From the NCBI RefSeq assembly GCF_016918855.1, contig NZ_JADKYB010000004.1, forward strand, positions 310,001 through 374,000: a DNA stretch of 64,000 nt, read 5' to 3'. The notes beneath the pieces were generated by a model, which saw only the letters and a list, made by a program, of their open reading frames with translations, made no database searches and was not told where the DNA came from. Below are positions 8,657-16,421 of the stretch, piece by piece. The stretch is from Actinacidiphila acididurans. GTDB lineage: Bacteria; Actinomycetota; Actinomycetes; Streptomycetales; Streptomycetaceae. Within the stretch, counting starts at the first letter, position 1. Each line of letters starts with the position of its first letter. The translations under genes were made by a program, and so were the position numbers.

Positions 8657-8922
8657 TGCGGCGGCACGGGTTCGACCCCGCGGCGCTGGTGATGGGCCTG
8701 ATCCTGCTCGCCCTGACCGCGGCCTTCGTGCTGGACGCGGCCGGGGCGTGGGACCTGTCCCGGCCCGCCCGCTCGGTGCCGCTGGTCGCCGGCGGCCTGG
8801 TGGTCGCGGCCGTGACCGCGGTGATCACGCAGGCGGTACGGACCGTACGGAACCGGCGGTCACGGCGTCGGACCGGCGAGCGCCCGGCACCAGGAGACCG
8901 TCGCCGTCACGACGCCGCTTGA
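8656..8922 (+). CDS. Small two-helix membrane protein
   Basis: An 88-residue protein whose ATG (8656-8658) overlaps the stop codon of the upstream PspC gene. Two hydrophobic segments (ALVMGLILLALTAAFVLDAA and VPLVAGGLVVAAVTAVITQA) precede a highly basic C-terminus (RTVRNRRSRRRTGE). The coupling suggests it works with the PspC protein. Its last 98 bp overlap the 3' end of the convergent DoxX gene. The family is not known to me. Confidence 0.75.
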   Translation: MRRHGFDPAALVMGLILLALTAAFVLDAAGAWDLSRPARSVPLVAGGLVVAAVTAVITQAVRTVRNRRSRRRTGERPAPGDRRRHDAA

Positions 8923-9367
8923 TCATGGCGTCCAGCGACAGGTAGGGCGCGCCCGCGAGCACCAGCGGCAGCCAGGCCATCAGGTACGCCAGGTCGTTGC
9001 CGTAGTAGTACGGGCTGGTGGACCAGCTCACGGTCAGCCACAGGCTGAGCGAGATCAGCGCTCCCCCGGTCGCCGCGACCCGGCCCAGCAGCCCGACCAG
9101 GGTGCCCAGGCCCGCGGCGATCTCACCGAAGGCGATGGCGTAGCCGAAGCCGTGCGGCGCCTTGAGGGCGAGGTCGACGAGCGCGGGGATCGCCGCACCG
9201 GCCTTCGCCCCGTGCAGGATGCCGACCAGCGAACCGGGCGCGGAATCCGTGAAGAAGGTGTTGCTGGTGAGCTTGTCGAGCCCGGCGTAGACGAACGTCA
9301 CGCCGAGGAAGATCCGCAGGGGCAGCAGTGCGTGGCGCCGCGCGGTGTCCCGGACCGTATCGAGCAT
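8825..9367 (-). CDS. DoxX-family membrane protein
   Basis: A 180-residue integral membrane protein with four transmembrane segments. It has the family features RIFLGVTFVYAGLDKL near the N-terminus and the FGYAIAFGEIAAGLGTLVGLLGRVAATGG core. DoxX proteins are associated with thiol/oxidative-stress membrane complexes or terminal oxidases. The start is ATG at 9365-9367. The C-terminal 32 codons lie antisense to the small membrane protein gene; the tail after SLDAMIKRRR is basic and soluble. Confidence 0.9.
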   Translation of the reverse strand: MLDTVRDTARRHALLPLRIFLGVTFVYAGLDKLTSNTFFTDSAPGSLVGILHGAKAGAAIPALVDLALKAPHGFGYAIAFGEIAAGLGTLVGLLGRVAATGGALISLSLWLTVSWSTSPYYYGNDLAYLMAWLPLVLAGAPYLSLDAMIKRRRDGDGLLVPGARRSDAVTAGSVRSVPPA

Positions 9368-9466
9368 CGTCTTCCACCTCTCTCGCCGCCGGGTTCGGCG
9401 CGACGGCGTCAGAGGGCTATACGTACGCCCGCGCGCTGTTGCTCAACGGCCGGGGCAACACAGCGC

Positions 9467-9510
9467 CGCGCCCCCGGTCGCGGACCTGTGGATCCGGAGC
9501 CGGGGGCGCG
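9467..9510 (-). terminator. Hairpin downstream of guaA
   Basis: A perfect 11-bp inverted repeat, CGCGCCCCCGG (9467-9477) with CCGGGGGCGCG (9500-9510), lies 18 bp after the guaA stop. It is a likely terminator or 3'-end stabiliser, without a clear U-run. Confidence 0.65.
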
Positions 9511-9527
9511 GGAGATCGCGCGCGGGA

Positions 9528-11111
9528 TCACTCCCACTCGATGGTGCCCGGGGGCTTGCTGGTCACGTCGAGGACGACCCGGTTGACGTCCTTGACCTCG
9601 TTGGTGATGCGGGTCGAGATCCGGGCCAGTACGTCGTAGGGCAGCCGGGACCAGTCGGCGGTCATGGCGTCCTCGGAGGAGACCGGGCGCAGCACGATCG
9701 GGTGACCGTAGGTGCGGCCGTCGCCCTGGACGCCGACGCTGCGGACGTCCGCCAGCAGCACCACCGGGCACTGCCAGATGTCGCGGTCCAGGCCGGCCGC
9801 GGTCAGCTCCTCGCGGGCGATCGCGTCGGCCTCGCGCAGCAGGTCCAGCCGCTCCCGGGTGACCTCGCCGACGATGCGGATGCCCAGGCCCGGGCCCGGG
9901 AAGGGCTGGCGGTGCACGATCTCCTCGGGCAGGCCGAGCTCCTGCCCGACCATCCGCACCTCGTCCTTGAACAGCTTGCGCAGCGGCTCGACCAGCTCGA
10001 ACTGCAGATCGTCGGGCAGGCCGCCGACATTGTGGTGCGACTTGATGTTGGCGGTGCCGGTGCCGCCGCCGGACTCCACCACGTCCGGGTAGAGGGTGCC
10101 CTGCACCAGGAACTCCACCGGCTCGTCGCCCGGCGCCTCGGCCACGATCTCCGCTTGCGCCTGCTCGAAGACCCGGATGAACTCCCGGCCGATGATCTTC
10201 CGCTTCTGCTCCGGGTCGCTGACCCCGGCGAGCGCCGCCAGGAACCGCTCGGAGGCGTCGACCACCTTCAGCCGCACCCCGGTCGCGGCCACGAAGTCCT
10301 TCTCGACCTGCTCGGTCTCGCCCTTGCGCATCAGCCCGTGGTCGACGTACACACAGGTCAGCCGGTCGCCGATGGCCTTGTGCACCAGGGCGGCGGCGAC
10401 CGCGGAGTCCACGCCGCCGGACAGGCCGCAGATCGCGCGCCGGGTGCCGACCTGGGCGCGGATCAGGGCGACCTGCTCCTCCACCACGTTCTCGGTGGTC
10501 CAGGTCGGGGTCAGGCCCGCGCCGCGGTAGAGGAAGTGCTCCAGGATCTGCTGGCCGTGGACGGTGTGCAGCACCTCGGGGTGGTACTGGACGCCGTACA
10601 GCCGCAGCTCGTCGTTCTCGAAGGCGGCGACCGGGACGAGGTCGGTGGAGGCGGTGACGGTGAAGCCCTCGGGCGCGGCCGAGCAGGCGTCGCCGTGCGA
10701 CATCCACACCGTCTGCTCGGCGGGGGTGCCCTCGAAGAGGGTCGAGCCGGGCTTGGCGACGGCCAGCGCGGTCCGCCCGTACTCGCGGGCGCCGGTGTTG
10801 TCGACGGTGCCGCCCAGCGCGGTGGCCATGAGCTGGAAGCCGTAGCACATGCCGAAGACCGGGACCCCGGCCTCGAACAGCGACCGGTCCAGGCCGGGCG
10901 CGCCCGGCTCGTACACCGACGACGGGCCGCCGGACAGGATCACCGCGGCGGGCTTGCGCGCGAGTATCTCGGCGACCGGCATGGTCGAGGGCACGATCTC
11001 GCTGTACACCCGGGCCTCGCGCACGCGGCGCGCGATGAGCTGGGCGTACTGCGCTCCGAAGTCGACGACGAGGACGGTGTCGGGGGCTACAGGCGCTACG
11101 GGGGATGCCAC
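9528..11111 (-). CDS. guaA: GMP synthase (glutamine-hydrolysing)
   Basis: Converts XMP, ATP and glutamine to GMP in purine synthesis. It is 527 residues, the usual length. The N-terminal class I glutamine amidotransferase has the nucleophile elbow [11 protein letters not shown] and the catalytic His in GVQYHPEV. The ATP-pyrophosphatase domain has the P-loop [14 protein letters not shown], and the C-terminal dimerisation domain ends in [11 protein letters not shown]. The GTG start at 11111 has GGAAGG about 8 nt upstream. It is divergent from the chorismate mutase leader, with under 100 bp between them. Two IMPDH-family genes, guaB and guaB3, lie 20 kb away in the same window. Confidence 0.98.
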   Translation of the reverse strand: MASPVAPVAPDTVLVVDFGAQYAQLIARRVREARVYSEIVPSTMPVAEILARKPAAVILSGGPSSVYEPGAPGLDRSLFEAGVPVFGMCYGFQLMATALGGTVDNTGAREYGRTALAVAKPGSTLFEGTPAEQTVWMSHGDACSAAPEGFTVTASTDLVPVAAFENDELRLYGVQYHPEVLHTVHGQQILEHFLYRGAGLTPTWTTENVVEEQVALIRAQVGTRRAICGLSGGVDSAVAAALVHKAIGDRLTCVYVDHGLMRKGETEQVEKDFVAATGVRLKVVDASERFLAALAGVSDPEQKRKIIGREFIRVFEQAQAEIVAEAPGDEPVEFLVQGTLYPDVVESGGGTGTANIKSHHNVGGLPDDLQFELVEPLRKLFKDEVRMVGQELGLPEEIVHRQPFPGPGLGIRIVGEVTRERLDLLREADAIAREELTAAGLDRDIWQCPVVLLADVRSVGVQGDGRTYGHPIVLRPVSSEDAMTADWSRLPYDVLARISTRITNEVKDVNRVVLDVTSKPPGTIEWE

Positions 11112-11169
11112 GGGCGGCCTTCCGGCGGTCGGTGCGGGGTTCGCTGCCGAGTCTACCGGGGGAAGCGGG

Positions 11170-11200
11170 TTGCGCCGGGGCCCGGGTGATCGGCCATACT
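11170..11200 (+). promoter_or_regulatory. Putative promoter for a leaderless leader-peptide transcript
   Basis: CATACT at 11195-11200 lies exactly 6 nt before the ATG at 11207, the spacing expected when transcription starts on the A of the start codon. A possible -35 (TTGCGC, 11170-11175) stands 19 nt upstream. Predicted from sequence only. Confidence 0.45.
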
Positions 11201-11206
11201 GGCCGC

Positions 11207-11284
11207 ATGACCGCGCACACCTTCGCGTTTACCTATGGCACCGGCTGGTCCGGCTGCCACAGGCCGCGTCGCGTGCGCGATTGA
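11207..11284 (+). CDS. Aromatic-rich leader peptide upstream of chorismate mutase
   Basis: A 25-codon ORF beginning [14 protein letters not shown], with Phe, Phe, Tyr and Trp within nine codons. It then continues with a short basic tail ending RVRD. Two of the aromatic codons are TTT and TAT, rare in this genome. The ORF is followed 22 nt later by a very strong hairpin and then by the chorismate mutase gene, whose products lead to Phe and Tyr. This is the layout of a ribosome-mediated attenuator. No ribosome-binding site precedes it, consistent with leaderless translation. I do not know this leader from the literature and cannot search for it. Confidence 0.65.
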   Translation: MTAHTFAFTYGTGWSGCHRPRRVRD

Positions 11285-11338
11285 CACTTCGCACGTACGA
11301 CGTCCCAGGCGCCCCGGGCCACTCGGCCCGGGGCGCCT
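11237..11338 (+). promoter_or_regulatory. Candidate transcription attenuator of chorismate mutase
   Basis: Three structures can be drawn. Hairpin 1 pairs GGCACCGG (11237-11244) with CCGG and TGCC at 11250-11258. Hairpin 2 pairs CGTCG CGTGCG (11267-11277) with CGCACG TA CGACG (11290-11302). Hairpin 3 is a perfect 14-bp stem, AGGCGCCCCGGGCC (11307-11320) with its complement (11325-11338), loop ACTC, followed by TTGCGTT. TGGTCCGG (11246-11253), part of hairpin 1, can instead pair with CCGGGCCA (11314-11321) of hairpin 3. That would be an antiterminator favoured when a ribosome stalls on the Phe/Tyr codons just upstream. Pairings were drawn by hand, without energy calculation. Confidence 0.6.
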
Positions 11339-11393
11339 TGCGTTCCCGGACCGGGATCCGCCGGGCGGCACCTGCCGAACCGAGGAGCAGATC

Positions 11394-11777
11394 ATGAGCC
11401 TTTCCGCCGAGAACACCACCGGGAACACCACCGGGAACCCGGTCACGAGCCCGGCCCAGGACCCGGTGGGGAAGCCGGTCCGAAGCGCCGCCGGGGACGC
11501 GGGCCCCGCCGTGGAGAGCGGCGTCCCCGCCGACCCGCAGGCGCTGATCGCGGCGCGGCGGGTGCGGATCGACGAGATCGACGCGGCGCTGATCGGGCTG
11601 GTCCGGGAGCGGATGACGGTGTCCCGGGAGATCCAGGAGGCCCGGATCGGCTCGGGCGGGCGGCGGGTGCACCTGGCGCGGGAGATGGACATCCTGCGGA
11701 CCTGGGGCGACGCCCTGGGCAAGCCGGGCACGGCGCTGGCGATGACGCTGCTGGAGCTGTGCCGCGGGCAGGCGTGA
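11394..11777 (+). CDS. Chorismate mutase (AroQ class)
   Basis: Rearranges chorismate to prephenate, the committed step to Phe and Tyr. Of its 127 residues the last ~85 form the all-helical AroQ fold: ALIAARRVRIDEIDAALIGLVRERMTVSREIQEARIGSGGRRVHLAREMDILR. This contains the Arg of the first helix, the Arg/Lys-type residues near the second helix and the RE of the active site. The first ~45 residues are a low-complexity Thr/Asn/Pro extension. The ATG at 11394 follows GAGGAG (11382-11387). A leader peptide and hairpin lie immediately upstream, so expression is probably set by aromatic amino acid supply. Confidence 0.9.
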   Translation: MSLSAENTTGNTTGNPVTSPAQDPVGKPVRSAAGDAGPAVESGVPADPQALIAARRVRIDEIDAALIGLVRERMTVSREIQEARIGSGGRRVHLAREMDILRTWGDALGKPGTALAMTLLELCRGQA

Positions 11778-12200
11778 ACGAACGGTTGCGACGAGGTGAG
11801 AAGGGGCGGGAAGGGGCGCGCGTGCGGCGGCCGGCGGGTACATCCGGGCCGGGAACGCGGTGCGGCGGGCGGCGGGCCGCAACGCGCCCCCTTTCCGGTG
11901 GATCACCCGAACGGCACGTGACCGGCCTGCGGCCCCTTCGTTGGAGGAGATGTCCGTGCCAGCCAGGGGCGGTGACACCACGCGTGGAGTGAGGACACCG
12001 CCCGGATGCCGTCCGGGCGGCGTGTGACCGGTGCGATGAGGCGGCCGCCGTCGAGCGGCCGCCATGGGACCTCGCACCGGCGGTGAGTGACCGGTCGGCA
12101 GGGGACAGCAGCCCGGTCACGACTCAGCAGGCGGTCGGTTCCCGGGGACGCCCGGGGCCGGCCGCTCTGCATTGGCCACATTACAGGGCAAGCCCGGCTT
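11778..12200. other. Intergenic region with a nested inverted repeat
   Basis: 423 bp between the convergent chorismate mutase and GMC oxidoreductase genes. It contains a nested palindrome at 12028-12080: outer arms CCGGTGCGA / TCGCACCGG and inner arms GGCGGCCGC (12040-12048) / GCGGCCGCC (12055-12063). A 25-codon ORF (11950-12027) has GGAGGAG just in front of it but only weak coding character. No annotated gene is supported. Confidence 0.55.
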
Positions 12201-14087
12201 TCAGGGCGACCTGTGCGAGGGTGCCGGGCCGCGCGGCGGGGTCTTCGAGTCGCCCCCGGGGGCAGGTACGGCCGGCGGAACGTCCGGGTCTCGCACCACC
12301 TTCGGGACCTTCGGGACCGGCAGCAGCAGCGCGCCGAAGGCGTCCGCGGGCACGGCAGGGCGGACCGGGGGCACCGACGCCAGCCTGCGGTAGGGCTCGC
12401 CCGGGGCCGGCCGGGGATCCGGCTCGCCCTTGTTGGGCCACAGCGCCATCGCCCGCTCGGCCTGCGCCGTGATCGTCAGCGACGGATTGACGCCGAGGTT
12501 CGCGGAGACGGCCGCGCCGTCCACCACCGAGATGCCGGGGTGTCCGTGGAGCCGGTGGTAGGGGTCCACCACCCCCTGTGCGGCGTCCTCGCCGATCGGG
12601 CAGCCGCCCAGGAAGTGCGCGGTCATCGGGCGGCCGGTCAGCTCGCCGAGGTTGCTGCCGGCGAAGCCGTTGATCTCCTCGGCCAGCAGTTCCGCGGCCC
12701 GCGCGCCCTCGGGTATGTGCACCGGGTTGGGCGTGCCGTGCCCCTGGCGCGCGGTCAGCAGCCCCTTCCCCACACCCCTGGCCTTCCGGTACGTGGTCAG
12801 GGAGTTGTCGTGGGTCTGCATCACCAGGCCGATGATGGTCCGCTCCGACCAGCGGCGGTTCGACAGCGACCGCAGGGCGAGCACGGGGTGGCGCAGGTAG
12901 TTGCCGAGGAATTCCGCCCAGCGCGGCAGCCGTCCGCCGTGGGGCGCGGCCAGCGTGGACAGCGAGCCCATCGCGTTGGAGCCCCTGCCGTAGCGGACGG
13001 GCTCGATGTGGGTGTGGTCGTCCGGGTGGACGGAGGAGGTGATGGCCACGCCCTGGGTGAAGTCGGGGACGCGGCCGGGGTGCCGCCGGCGGTAGCGGCG
13101 CTCGGTGGTCTGCGCACCCACCAGCGCCTCGGAGTTGGTACGGGTCAGCTCGCCGAGCCGGGCGGAGATCCGGGGCAGGTCGCCGCTGTCGCGCATGGCG
13201 TGCAGCAGGGTCTGCGTGCCGTACGTCCCGGCGGCCAGCACCACGTGCCCCGCGCGCAGCACGGTGCGCCTGCCCTTGCGCCGCCGGTCGGTCGGCGCCA
13301 CCGTCACCCGGTAGCCGCCGGTGCCGTCGGCGCGCTCCTCGGTTATGCCCACCACGGTCGTCATCGGGCGGATCTCGGCGCCGGCGCGTTCGGCCAGGTA
13401 CAGGTAGTTCTCGGTGAGCGTGTTCTTCGCGCCGTGCCGGCAGCCGGTCATGCACTCCCCGCACTCGGTGCACGCCCGCCGCGCCGGGCCCGCGCCGCCG
13501 AAGTACGGGTCCGGCGCCTCCTCACCGGGCCAGGCCCGGGCCCCCTGGGCGTCCTCGCCGTCGCCGAAGAACACCCCGACCGGCGCCAGGTGGAAGCTCT
13601 CCCCCACGCCCATCGCCTCGGCCGCGGCCCGCAGGTGCACGTCGGAGGGGGTCAGCGTGGGGTTCGGCCGCACCCCCAGCATCCGGCGCGCCTGGTCGTA
13701 ATAGGGCGCGAGTTCCTGCTGCCAGTCGGTGATGTGCCCCCACTGGCGGTCGGCGAAGAAGGCGGCCGGCGGCACGTAGAGCGTGTTGGCGTAGTTCAGC
13801 GAGCCGCCGCCGACACCCGCGCCGGCCAGCACCAGGACGTTGCCGAGCACATGGATGCGCTGGATGCCGTACAGGCCCAGGGCCGGCGCCCACAGGTAAT
13901 TGCGCACGTCCCAGGAGTTCTTCGGCAACGTCTCCGGCGTGAAGCGGCGGCCGGCCTCCAGCACGCCGACCCGATAGCCCTTCTCGGTCAGCCGCAGGGC
14001 GGCGACCGATCCGCCGAAGCCGGAGCCGACGACGAGGACGTCGTAGTCGTACGAGTCGAAGCGGGGGTCGGTGGTGTCCTGGGGCAC
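12201..14087 (-). CDS. GMC-family FAD oxidoreductase, cholesterol-oxidase-like
   Basis: A 628-residue flavoprotein. It has the N-terminal ADP-binding fold YDVLVVGSGFGGSVAALRLTEKGYRVGVLEAG, the GMC signature region AGAGVGGGSLNYANT, and a C-terminal half with TAHFLGGCPIGEDAAQGVVDPYHRLHGHPGISVVDGAAVSANLGVNPSLTITAQAERA typical of cholesterol oxidase/GMC enzymes. A cysteine-rich insert (CTECGECMTGCRHGAKNT) resembles a ferredoxin-like cluster loop found in part of this family. The GTG start at 14087 follows GGAGGACGA. It probably shares a transcript with the upstream succinic-semialdehyde dehydrogenase. The substrate is not determinable here. Confidence 0.9.
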   Translation of the reverse strand: MPQDTTDPRFDSYDYDVLVVGSGFGGSVAALRLTEKGYRVGVLEAGRRFTPETLPKNSWDVRNYLWAPALGLYGIQRIHVLGNVLVLAGAGVGGGSLNYANTLYVPPAAFFADRQWGHITDWQQELAPYYDQARRMLGVRPNPTLTPSDVHLRAAAEAMGVGESFHLAPVGVFFGDGEDAQGARAWPGEEAPDPYFGGAGPARRACTECGECMTGCRHGAKNTLTENYLYLAERAGAEIRPMTTVVGITEERADGTGGYRVTVAPTDRRRKGRRTVLRAGHVVLAAGTYGTQTLLHAMRDSGDLPRISARLGELTRTNSEALVGAQTTERRYRRRHPGRVPDFTQGVAITSSVHPDDHTHIEPVRYGRGSNAMGSLSTLAAPHGGRLPRWAEFLGNYLRHPVLALRSLSNRRWSERTIIGLVMQTHDNSLTTYRKARGVGKGLLTARQGHGTPNPVHIPEGARAAELLAEEINGFAGSNLGELTGRPMTAHFLGGCPIGEDAAQGVVDPYHRLHGHPGISVVDGAAVSANLGVNPSLTITAQAERAMALWPNKGEPDPRPAPGEPYRRLASVPPVRPAVPADAFGALLLPVPKVPKVVRDPDVPPAVPAPGGDSKTPPRGPAPSHRSP

Positions 14088-14145
14088 GGGGGTCGTCCTC
14101 CGGAGGGTTCGGGGGCGCGGGGGCCGGGAGGGGCGGCGGGACGGC

Positions 14146-15765
14146 TCAGCGCATGCGAAGGGCCTTCATCAGGCGCAGGGAGCGGGTGAGGAAAGCGGCG
14201 TACGCCTCGTCGTCCATGCCGAGGGCCGGGCCCATGGGGAGCAGCCGCTGCACGGCGACGGTCTGGGCCTCGGTGTACTTGCGGATGCCCTCGGCGCCGT
14301 GCCGGCGGCCGAGGCCGGAGTCCTTCATGCCGCCCATGGGCGCGCGGACGCTGCCGTACGCCGCCGCGTACGCCTCGTTGACGTTGACCGTGCCGGAGCG
14401 CAGGCGCGCGGCGATGCGTGCGCCCCGGCGCGTGTCGCGGCTCCACACGCTGGAGTTGAGGCCGTACGCGGTGGCGTTGGCCCGTTCGACCGCCTCGTCC
14501 TCGTCGTGGAAGCGGTAGACGGAGACGACCGGGCCGAAGGTCTCCTCCTCGCACACCGCCATCTCGGGCCGGACGCCGTCCAGGATCGTCGGCTCGTAGA
14601 CGTACGGGCCCACGTCCGGGCGGTGGCGGCCGCCGGTCAGCACGGTGGCGCCCAGGTCACGGGCCTGGTCCACGTGACGGGTGACGGTCGCCAACTGCCG
14701 CTCCCCGACGAGGGAGCCCATGCCGGCGCCGTACGCGAGGGCGGTGCCCAGCCGCAGCGCGCGGGTGCGGGCGACGAACTTCTCCAGGAAGGCGTCGGCG
14801 ACCGAGGCGTCCACCAAGAGGCGTTCGACGGAGATGCAGAGCTGGCCGGCCGAGGCGAAGCAGGCGCGGACCGCGCCCTCGGCGGCCTTGTCGAGGTCGG
14901 CGTCGCGCAGCACCAGCAGGGCGTTCTTGCCGCCGAGTTCGAGGGAGGCGCCGATCAGGCGGGCGGCGGCGCGCTGAGCCACGTCGCGGCCGGTGCGAGT
15001 GGAGCCGGTGAAGCTGACGTAGTCCGCGTGCTCGACCACGGCGGGGCCAACCACCGGGCCGTCGCCGATCACGATCTGCCAGACGCCGGCGGGCAGGCCG
15101 GCCTCGATCATCCGCTCGCGGGCCCACAGGGCGGTCAGCGCGGTCTCGGTGTCGGGCTTCATCACCACGGCGTTGCCGGCGGCGAAGGCGGGCAGGGCGT
15201 CGCCGATGCTCAGTTCCAGGGGGTAGTTCCAGGGGGCGATCTGGCCGACGACGCCCTTGGGGTGGCGCAGCTCCACGGCTTTCGTGAGGACGGGGATGGC
15301 GCCGGTGTGGTGGCGGGGGCGCAGGTAGGCGGGGGCGCGGTAGCCGAAGTGGCGGGCCGCCATGGCCACCACCTGCACTTCCTCGTGGGCGTGCAGGCGG
15401 GTCTTGCCCGTCTCCACCTGGATCAGGTCCAGCACCTCGGACTGGCGGGCCAGCACCAGGTCGTGGAACCGCAGCAGGACCGCTGCGCGGCGCTTCACCG
15501 GGGTCGCGGCCCATTCCCGCTGGGCCGCCCGGGCGCGGGCGAACGCCTCCTCGACCTGCTCCGGGCTCGTCTCCGGCAGATCCGCCAGCTTCTCCCCGGT
15601 CAACGGCGTCCCGCTACCGGTCCGCCCGGCTCCCGGCACGTCCTTCGTCAGCCTCGCGACGATTTCCGGGGTCACGACGTCCCGGGGGCCTCTTCCACTT
15701 CCGGCTCCGCCTGGTGCGACCGGATTGCCGTCGGCCGGCGGGGTGCGTTCCAGGGATTCCGTCAT
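14146..15765 (-). CDS. Succinic-semialdehyde dehydrogenase (NAD(P)+)
   Basis: A 539-residue aldehyde dehydrogenase converting succinate semialdehyde (and probably other aldehydes) to the acid. It has the NAD-binding and active-site motifs VVGQIAPWNYPLELS, VSFTGSTRTGRDVAQ, the general base Glu in ASLELGGKNALLV and the catalytic Cys in CFASAGQLCISVERL. The C-terminal GMKDSGLGRRHGAEGIRKYTEAQTV matches the SSADH group closely. The start at ATG 15765 gives the standard N-terminus; the open frame continues upstream into non-conserved sequence. The GMC oxidoreductase gene follows 58 bp downstream. Confidence 0.93.
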   Translation of the reverse strand: MTESLERTPPADGNPVAPGGAGSGRGPRDVVTPEIVARLTKDVPGAGRTGSGTPLTGEKLADLPETSPEQVEEAFARARAAQREWAATPVKRRAAVLLRFHDLVLARQSEVLDLIQVETGKTRLHAHEEVQVVAMAARHFGYRAPAYLRPRHHTGAIPVLTKAVELRHPKGVVGQIAPWNYPLELSIGDALPAFAAGNAVVMKPDTETALTALWARERMIEAGLPAGVWQIVIGDGPVVGPAVVEHADYVSFTGSTRTGRDVAQRAAARLIGASLELGGKNALLVLRDADLDKAAEGAVRACFASAGQLCISVERLLVDASVADAFLEKFVARTRALRLGTALAYGAGMGSLVGERQLATVTRHVDQARDLGATVLTGGRHRPDVGPYVYEPTILDGVRPEMAVCEEETFGPVVSVYRFHDEDEAVERANATAYGLNSSVWSRDTRRGARIAARLRSGTVNVNEAYAAAYGSVRAPMGGMKDSGLGRRHGAEGIRKYTEAQTVAVQRLLPMGPALGMDDEAYAAFLTRSLRLMKALRMR

Positions 15766-16421
15766 GCGGGTGAGGGTACGACTGCGGGGCTCGCTTGAAT
15801 ACCCGTGAGTAGCTTTTTCCCGGCTTGGACCGCCGCGTCGCAGCCCCGTGCGGTTGGGCACCGCCTGCCCAGGCGCGGGTCGTTCCGACCCGGAGGGGTG
15901 GTTACTGTCGTGCCCGGATCAACGGCAGTTTGTGGTTGCTCGCGCAGTTCCCCGCGCCCCTTGGTACTCCGGCCTTGCCCCCGCCCCGCAGTCTGGACCC
16001 CCTCGCCGGTGATCGGTTGCTCGCGCCCACGCGGCGCCAGCCGCACATCAGACACAGCCCCGCGCCCCTTGGTACTCCGGCCTTGCCCCCGCCCCGCAGT
16101 CTGGACCCCCTCGCCGGTGATCGGTTGCTCGCGCCCACGCGGCGCCAGCCGCATATCAGACACAGCCCCGCGCCCCTGGGTACTTCCGGCCTGCCGCCGC
16201 CCCGCAGACGCAGCCTCCTCCTGGGTACACCGTGCGTGCCGCCGCCCCGCAGCGGCAGCCTGCCGCCGGCGCACAGCCGGGGTTACCCAGGGGCGCGGGG
16301 AACTGCGCGACAAGCCACAGGCAACCGGTGATCCGGAGACGGCCGGGACAACCCCTCCTGGACGGAAAAGAGCCCAAGCCGGTAGGGGGCCGCCTTCTTC
16401 GCGAGCCCGGACCCCGTGCGG
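15766..16421. other. Long repeat-filled intergenic region
   Basis: About 650 bp between a dehydrogenase start and a kinase stop. Open frames here are low-complexity and follow the repeats, so I call no gene. It holds a 108-bp tandem duplication, two copies of the ~56-bp dispersed palindromic repeat, and two inverted copies of the GGGGCGCGGGGAACTGCGCG element (about 15935-15962 and 16287-16318). Confidence 0.75.
15961..16176. repeat. Tandem duplication of a 108-bp unit
   Basis: 15961-16068 and 16069-16176 are near-identical, differing visibly at CACATC versus CATATC. A third, diverged partial copy starts at 16177. Each unit includes GCGCCCACGCGGCGCCAGCCGCA, which is broken here into its core palindrome GGCGCC and flanks and also recurs at four other loci. 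Recent duplication is likely. Confidence 0.9.

Noticed and set aside
9345..11189. 614-codon plus-strand frame opposite guaA
   Set aside because: Shadow of guaA, which is a complete conserved enzyme on the other strand.
11950..12027. 25-codon ORF with GGAGGAG upstream as a gene
   Set aside because: Spacing to the ATG is too short, the peptide is low-complexity and there is no supporting context; kept only as a remark in a finding.
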